DNA of 64,000 nt from Rhodobacteraceae bacterium DSL-40 (GTDB lineage: Bacteria; Pseudomonadota; Alphaproteobacteria; Rhodobacterales; Rhodobacteraceae), in the NCBI GenBank assembly GCA_003258405.1, contig QKPN01000003.1:186001-250000 (forward strand), given 5' to 3'. Both the position numbers and the translations under genes were made by a program. Positions within the stretch are counted from its first letter, which is position 1, and each line of letters starts with the position of its first letter. The notes under the pieces were generated by a model. It was not told where the DNA came from, did no database searches, and worked only from the letters and a program-made list of their open reading frames with translations. Below, in pieces: positions 59,675-64,000 of the stretch.

Positions 59675-60619
59675 TCAGGGCAACGGAAGCCCGGGACGGG
59701 CCGGATCGAGGCGAAGAGCACCGGCGTCTTCAGGCAGATCCGCAGCCGCTTCGGCTGAAGCGATCAGCAGCCGCCCGTCCAGTCGCCGAGACAACCAGTC
59801 CGCAAGCGCAACCGGGCGCGATGCGTCCGGTGCCGCGGGATCCCGTGCCGCCTCGATCATCCGCGCGGGCGCCCATATCGGATGCAGCCCGGCCTCTATC
59901 GCCCAGTCGAGCTCGGTCCGCGATGCAACCACCTCGAAGCGCGCATCCCGGTCCGCCAGGGCCAGCGCCGCCTGTTCGATCTCGAGATAGCCGATGCGCC
60001 GCGACTTGTTGCTGCGCGCCGCCGCGACAGGCTGGTCCGCCCCGATGCAGATGATCACTGGCCGGCTGCAGGTCACCACGGCATCGAGCCACGCCGCCGC
60101 CCGCGGGCCATCGAGAGCATCCCGGCCAAGAAACAGTACATCGGCATGGCTCGGCGGCGCATCGGGCTCCGGCGCGCGCGCATGCAGACGCGGCGTCTCG
60201 GCCCCGATCTGGCTGCGGACGATTTCCACCCCGAGCGCCCCGGGAATCCGGTCGAGCTTCTCGACACGGACAAACGCGCGGAGCACCCGAATATCTGCAA
60301 GGCAGCCGCGCGCGATGCGCTCCGCGAGCGTTTCCAGAAGGTCGAGGCGCTCGGCGTCGAGAATGCGATCGATCGCAGAGGTGATCGTGTCGTAGGAAAC
60401 CACCTGATCGACATCGTCGGCCACGGCCGCAGCGTGCTGCATGACCTCGAGCACCACGTTGAACCGCAACCGCTGCTCGACGCCACGCTCGCTGGCAAAG
60501 GCTCCGATCTCGGCAAGACGCACATAGTCCCGCACGGAGATCCGGTCGGTCAGCACTCCGGAATGCGTAGCAGACGCACGCAGATGCAGTGCGCCGAAGA
60601 CAGTCTCGGTATCATCCAT
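59675..60619 (-). CDS. folB: FolB-type dihydroneopterin aldolase with extra C-terminal domain (copy B)
   Basis: A 314-residue paralogue of the next gene, similar along its whole length. It keeps the full FolB catalytic set: the Glu in GAFASERGVEQ, Tyr in VVSYDTITSAID, and Lys in VRVEKLDRIPGALGVEI. It is thus the more likely true dihydroneopterin aldolase for folate synthesis, with folP 2.5 kb further along. The C-terminal part (HPIWAPARM, then VALADWLSRRLDGRLLIA) has a pattern weakly like amino-acid-kinase-fold proteins; its role is unknown. The ATG at 60619 is preceded by a weak ribosome site. Confidence 0.85.
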   Translation of the reverse strand: MDDTETVFGALHLRASATHSGVLTDRISVRDYVRLAEIGAFASERGVEQRLRFNVVLEVMQHAAAVADDVDQVVSYDTITSAIDRILDAERLDLLETLAERIARGCLADIRVLRAFVRVEKLDRIPGALGVEIVRSQIGAETPRLHARAPEPDAPPSHADVLFLGRDALDGPRAAAWLDAVVTCSRPVIICIGADQPVAAARSNKSRRIGYLEIEQAALALADRDARFEVVASRTELDWAIEAGLHPIWAPARMIEAARDPAAPDASRPVALADWLSRRLDGRLLIASAEAAADLPEDAGALRLDPARPGLPLP

Positions 60620-60809
60620 GGCAGGTCCACCCTTCAACCAGGCCCCATTGGAGCGAAGGGGGTGCTGGCGTCAACCCTGCCCGGCTGCAATCGCGCTGAA
60701 TTCTGGCCGCATTAACGGGGAAAGAACCTTCCCCGAGCAGACTGCGCCCACGAAACCCGGCCCCTTGCCCTCCTGGGCGTTTGCAGGGCCGATATCGGGA
60801 GGGAGCACC

Positions 60810-61439
60810 ATGCGCAATCAACACGCCTGGATCCTGAGTCTGGCGATAGCTCTCATGGGGGTGCTGCCGGGCCTCGCCTCCGCAGGAGATCCGGTTCCGA
60901 AGCGCCTCGATCAGCCGATATCCACCGCAACGCCGGACCAGAAACTCTTCAACGAGGCCGTCCTGCTCTTCTCCAACGCGGCGCGGAAGCAGCATGGCCG
61001 GCCGCCGCTCGAAGCGGACCCGCGCCTCGCAAAGGCCGCAAGCGACCATGCCCGCAACATGGCGCGCCTCAAGACACACAGCCATGTCCTGCCGGTGCGC
61101 GGGCAAAAGGACCTGAAGCAGCGGATGAAGCGGCAGGACGTCGACTTTCGGCTTGCCGCAGAAAACATCGCCATGGACAAGGTCTACCGCCTGCTCGGCC
61201 GACCGATTTCGGTCAACCACTCCGGCTGCGCCTTCACCTATGGGGACACGCGGGAAAACGTCCCCATCCACACCTACGCGAGCCTCGCCCAGCAGGTCGT
61301 GGACCGCTGGCTCAAATCGCCGAAGCACCGGAAATCGCTGCTATCGAGCAAGTTCGTGCGCCTCGGGGCCGGGATCGGTGTGGATCCCAACGGCCCGGCC
61401 TGCGGCGATTTCTACCTTGTGCAGGATTTCGCCGACTGA
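60810..61439 (+). CDS. CAP-domain (SCP-like) exported protein
   Basis: A 209-residue secreted or periplasmic protein. The signal peptide is residues 1-24 (WILSLAIALMGVLPGLASA). The CAP/SCP fold is seen as FNEAVLLFSNAARKQHGRPPLEADPRLAKAASDHARNMA, THSH, and VVDRWLKSPKHRKSLLS then FYLVQDFAD at the end. Two Cys (GCAF, ACGD) may bridge. GGGAGGG lies before the ATG at 60810. Function in bacteria is poorly known; extracellular adhesion or peptidase-like roles are proposed. Confidence 0.88.
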   Translation: MRNQHAWILSLAIALMGVLPGLASAGDPVPKRLDQPISTATPDQKLFNEAVLLFSNAARKQHGRPPLEADPRLAKAASDHARNMARLKTHSHVLPVRGQKDLKQRMKRQDVDFRLAAENIAMDKVYRLLGRPISVNHSGCAFTYGDTRENVPIHTYASLAQQVVDRWLKSPKHRKSLLSSKFVRLGAGIGVDPNGPACGDFYLVQDFAD

Positions 61440-61443
61440 AGAC

Positions 61444-62166
61444 CTAGCGGGAGGCGGTCTGCGTCGGCAGGCGATAGAAGAGGTGGTGACCGATCGCGGC
61501 GGTCTTGGTCATCTGGCGGGCCCAGCCGGGGCGGACATGCAGCGCGTGGAAATGCGTGGCGCCATCCGTGACCGTGCGCGGCCGACCCGCGATCATCGCC
61601 GCGGCGAGCTTGCCAGCCCGCTCGCGCGCTTCCCCGTCGCGCATCATGTCGCTGCGGCCGTCGCAGGCGTAGGAGAACTGGCAATCCCTGCGACCCTTCA
61701 CCACCCCCTGGTGCGTGACACCACAGATCGTGTCGGGATAGCGCGGCGAATCGACGCGATTGAGAATGACCTCGGCAACCGCGACCTGCCCGGGAACGGG
61801 TTCGCCACGGGATTCGAAATAGATCGCCTGCGCTAGGCAGTTCCACTGCTGATCGCCCTTCACGCTCGGCAGCGCGTCGATCGCCGAAGCGGTCTTCAGC
61901 GGCCGAAGGGACAGGAGATCGGTGGCAACGCTGCGGCTCGCCATCGTCACGTGAGCCGTGTTCTGCGCACGCGGACGCGGACGGAGCACCGCGACATCCT
62001 CATCATGGTTCCGCGCGAGCGCGGCGAGAATGCCGGAATAGGGCATCGCCCCTGAAATCGCTTCAGCTTGGGCCGGACGCGTGACGGACATCTGGGGAAG
62101 GAGGGAAAGCGCCACCGCACAACAGCCGATCAGCGCCGAACAACGTAAAAACCGAGTAAACCGCAA
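61444..62166 (-). CDS. SleB/CwlJ-type cell wall hydrolase
   Basis: A 240-residue exported peptidoglycan hydrolase of the SleB family (lytic-transglycosylase-like). N-terminal hydrophobic signal (LIGCCAVALSLLPQMSV). The catalytic domain is at about 105-240: NCLAQAIYFESRGEPVPGQVAVAEVILNRV with the catalytic Glu in YFESRGE, then YPDTICGVTHQG. Convergent with the CAP-domain gene, 4 bp between the stops. Confidence 0.9.
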   Translation of the reverse strand: MRFTRFLRCSALIGCCAVALSLLPQMSVTRPAQAEAISGAMPYSGILAALARNHDEDVAVLRPRPRAQNTAHVTMASRSVATDLLSLRPLKTASAIDALPSVKGDQQWNCLAQAIYFESRGEPVPGQVAVAEVILNRVDSPRYPDTICGVTHQGVVKGRRDCQFSYACDGRSDMMRDGEARERAGKLAAAMIAGRPRTVTDGATHFHALHVRPGWARQMTKTAAIGHHLFYRLPTQTASR

Positions 62167-62360
62167 TATTATGTCCCCACTCCATCATCGGCCCCCATAT
62201 AGGGCCGCATCCCAGCCTTGCTGCACCGCAGCATGATTTTCGTTCACGCTGGAATTGGCAGATGGAGAGGGTGTGAGTCCACGTTTGCGGCACGGACAAG
62301 CGGATTCTCGCGCATTTTACGCGTTTACCAACTTTATCCTCGACCCGGAACTATGTCTAT

Positions 62361-63308
62361 TTACAGATTTTTTACGATTCTCTGTATCGCCTCCCGCGCG
62401 GGCGTCGCAAGACGCGCGATCGCGGTGAACGACTCGTCGATACAAGTCAGTTGCGATTGAATCGCAGCAAGACCGACTATTCCATATGATTCGACCAGAC
62501 GTGACTCGGCCCAGCTCCGGGCTTGTGCCTGCCGCTTGCGGTTGAAATCACCACTTGCAGCGCGCGTATTGGCGAGATCCGAGATCAGATCGAGCGCGGC
62601 ATCGAGCCCCTCGCCCGTCTGCGACGACACGATGGCCACGGACGGCAGCACACCGTCCTCGACCGAGAGCGACAGCGCCCCCCGGACATCCGCCGCCGCG
62701 CGCCGCGCGACCGGCCCCATGTCGCCCTTCGTCACGAGCACGACGTCGGGCACCTCCATGACACCGGCCTTCATGAACTGAAGCGCATCACCGGAGCCCG
62801 GCTGCGCACAGAAGACAACGAGATCGGCACAATCGGCAATTTCTGTCTCGGACTGCCCCACCCCGACCGTTTCGACAATCACCCGGTCAAACAACGCCCG
62901 CATGAGAACCGCGGCAGGGAAGGTCAGATCGGCAAGACCTCCGAGCCGCCGCCGCGCCGCCATGGAGCGCACGAAGACGCCCGTATCCTCCGGGTCGGTC
63001 TCGATGCGCGTCCGATCCCCGAGCAGAGCGCCGCCGGATCGCCGGGAAGACGGATCCACCGCGATCACCGCGACCGTCTCGCCGCGCACGCGCATGCGGG
63101 CAATGAAGGCATTGGTCAGCGTCGATTTTCCGACGCCAGGCGGGCCGGTAAGCCCCAGGACCACCCCTTTCGGTGCCGCCGCCGCCGCATCGAGCAACGC
63201 CGCAAGCGTCGGATCCTCGGGTGCGGATTCAAGCGCCGAAAGCACACGGGCAAGCGCCGCCTTGCCGCCCGCAGCGAGCGCGGAAAGATCGCCGGGAAGT
63301 GGTTTCAT
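62361..63308 (-). CDS. meaB: MeaB/ArgK methylmalonyl-CoA mutase-associated GTPase
   Basis: A 315-residue G3E-type GTPase that guards and loads cobalamin on methylmalonyl-CoA mutase. Walker A is GLTGPPGVGKSTL near 52-64, followed by AVDPSSRRSGGALLGDRTRIE and FDRVIVETVGVGQSE. The ATG at 63308 overlaps the stop of the ppdK gene by 4 bp. The mutase itself is not in the window. Confidence 0.93.
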   Translation of the reverse strand: MKPLPGDLSALAAGGKAALARVLSALESAPEDPTLAALLDAAAAAPKGVVLGLTGPPGVGKSTLTNAFIARMRVRGETVAVIAVDPSSRRSGGALLGDRTRIETDPEDTGVFVRSMAARRRLGGLADLTFPAAVLMRALFDRVIVETVGVGQSETEIADCADLVVFCAQPGSGDALQFMKAGVMEVPDVVLVTKGDMGPVARRAAADVRGALSLSVEDGVLPSVAIVSSQTGEGLDAALDLISDLANTRAASGDFNRKRQAQARSWAESRLVESYGIVGLAAIQSQLTCIDESFTAIARLATPAREAIQRIVKNL

Positions 63309-64000
63309 CGTCTTGTTTCGCCGGACTCCATGGATGAGCGCGACAGAAGCGTCGCCTGAGCCGCCGCCAGCCGTGCAATCGGCACACGGAAGGGCGAGCA
63401 GGAGACATAGTCGAAGCCCGCCACTTTGCAGAACCGCACAGAGGACGGATCGCCACCATGTTCGCCACAAAGCCCGAGCGTCAGACCCGGGTTTGTCGCC
63501 CGTCCGCGTCTCGCCGCGATCAGCATGAGCTCGCCCACACCCTCCACGTCGAGCGTATGGAACGGATCCTCGGGAAAGACCCCCTGGTTGACGTAGTCGC
63601 GCATGAAGCGCCCGGCATCGTCGCGCGACAGCCCGTAGGTCATCTGCGTCAGGTCGTTGGTGCCGAAGGACAGGAAGGCGGATGTCGCTGCGAGATCGCC
63701 CGCGCGGAGTGCCGCGCGCGGCGTCTCCACCATGACCCCGAGCTTGTAGGTCAGTTCCGCCCCCTGCTCGCGCTGGACATCCTCCGCAATCGCATCGATC
63801 CGGCGCTTCACGAGTTCCACTTCACGATTGGCGGAAACCAGAGGGATCATCACTTCAGGCACCACCGGTGCGCGCGAATCGCGGTTGACCTCGATGGCGG
63901 CCTCGAAGATCGCACGTGCCTGCATGTCGTAGATCGCGGGCATGGTGATCCCGAGCCGCACGCCCCGCATGCCAAGCATCGGGTTCACCTCCGAAAGTTC
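63305..64000 (-). CDS. ppdK: Pyruvate phosphate dikinase, C-terminal part (cut by window edge)
   Basis: The last 231 residues of PPDK, which interconverts pyruvate and phosphoenolpyruvate using ATP and phosphate. The PEP-binding barrel is visible: NPMLGMRGVRLGITMP, VMVETPRAA, FLSFGTNDLTQMTYGLSRDD with the substrate loop, and the catalytic Cys in GLCGEHGGDP. The N-terminal nucleotide and phospho-His domains lie beyond position 64000. Its stop overlaps the meaB start. Confidence 0.94.
   Translation of the reverse strand, partial: ELSEVNPMLGMRGVRLGITMPAIYDMQARAIFEAAIEVNRDSRAPVVPEVMIPLVSANREVELVKRRIDAIAEDVQREQGAELTYKLGVMVETPRAALRAGDLAATSAFLSFGTNDLTQMTYGLSRDDAGRFMRDYVNQGVFPEDPFHTLDVEGVGELMLIAARRGRATNPGLTLGLCGEHGGDPSSVRFCKVAGFDYVSCSPFRVPIARLAAAQATLLSRSSMESGETRR

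Noticed and set aside
1-64000. CRISPR array or long tandem repeats
   Set aside because: No regularly spaced repeats were seen on reading the window; only the IS3 remnant and the duplicated FolB genes repeat recognisable sequence.

Overview
The window is GC-rich DNA from an alphaproteobacterium, most likely of the Rhodobacterales. The reasons are the gene order rpsB-tsf-pyrH-frr-uppS-cdsA-dxr-rseP-bamA-skp, the ppiD-trpE pair facing glmM-folP-gph, the GapR-family protein, a DUF2163 tail-protein fragment like that of Rhodobacter gene transfer agents, and a SmoS-type sorbitol dehydrogenase. The order-level placement is inference from gene content. No rRNA genes or CRISPR arrays were seen.

Layout. 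(1) 1-10.5 kb: a minus-strand housekeeping block for ribosomal protein S2, EF-Ts, UMP kinase, ribosome recycling factor, undecaprenyl-PP synthesis, CDP-diacylglycerol synthesis, the MEP pathway, the RseP protease and outer-membrane assembly (BamA, Skp). A clear terminator follows tsf and a good promoter precedes rpsB. (2) 10.5-13.8 kb: a flavodoxin-fold quinone reductase and a complete NMT1/THI5-type ABC importer. (3) 14.2-19.9 kb: tRNA-Arg(ACG) followed by a small decayed prophage or integrative element. It holds a YkgJ Cys-cluster protein, zinc-ribbon-like small proteins, a GapR paralogue, a BrnT/BrnA toxin-antitoxin pair with a striking operator-like dyad, and an IS3 transposase remnant butted against a piece of a phage/GTA tail gene. 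No integrase was found. (4) 20-25.5 kb: accessory carbohydrate/SDR region with an AraC regulator, an unrecognised 225-aa protein, a SmoS-like SDR, a broken SDR, and a LysR regulator divergent from another SDR.

(5) 25.6-38.3 kb: the most coherent accessory locus, read here as a tricarboxylate (tricarballylate/aconitate-like) uptake and oxidation cluster. It contains TcuB and TcuA, a GntR regulator, an AbrB-family permease, a D-2-hydroxyacid dehydrogenase, a tandem UspA, a PrpF/GalD-type isomerase, a tripartite tricarboxylate transporter with fused TctA-TctB, the TctC binding protein, and the divergent TctD/TctE two-component system. (6) 38.5-43 kb: an AraC regulator and an exported type I sulfatase. 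(7) 43-54.8 kb: rlmH-rsfS, a nitrilase-GNAT pair, a CodA-like deaminase, an ABC-F protein, a hybrid histidine kinase, PpiD and TrpE. (8) 54.8-64 kb: GlmM, FolP, Gph, a thioredoxin-like protein, two tandem paralogous FolB-type proteins that share an extra C-terminal domain, a CAP-domain protein, a SleB-type hydrolase, MeaB, and the C-terminal part of pyruvate phosphate dikinase.

Functional links. Blocks 1, 7 and 8 are core physiology: envelope assembly, translation, folate and cell-wall precursors. Block 5 looks like a self-contained catabolic module with its own sensing, uptake, isomerisation and oxidation steps. Block 3 is mobile-element debris in which the toxin-antitoxin pair appears intact. 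The two observations most worth following are the tcu/tct cluster and the tandem extended FolB proteins, one of which lacks a residue expected at the catalytic glutamate position.
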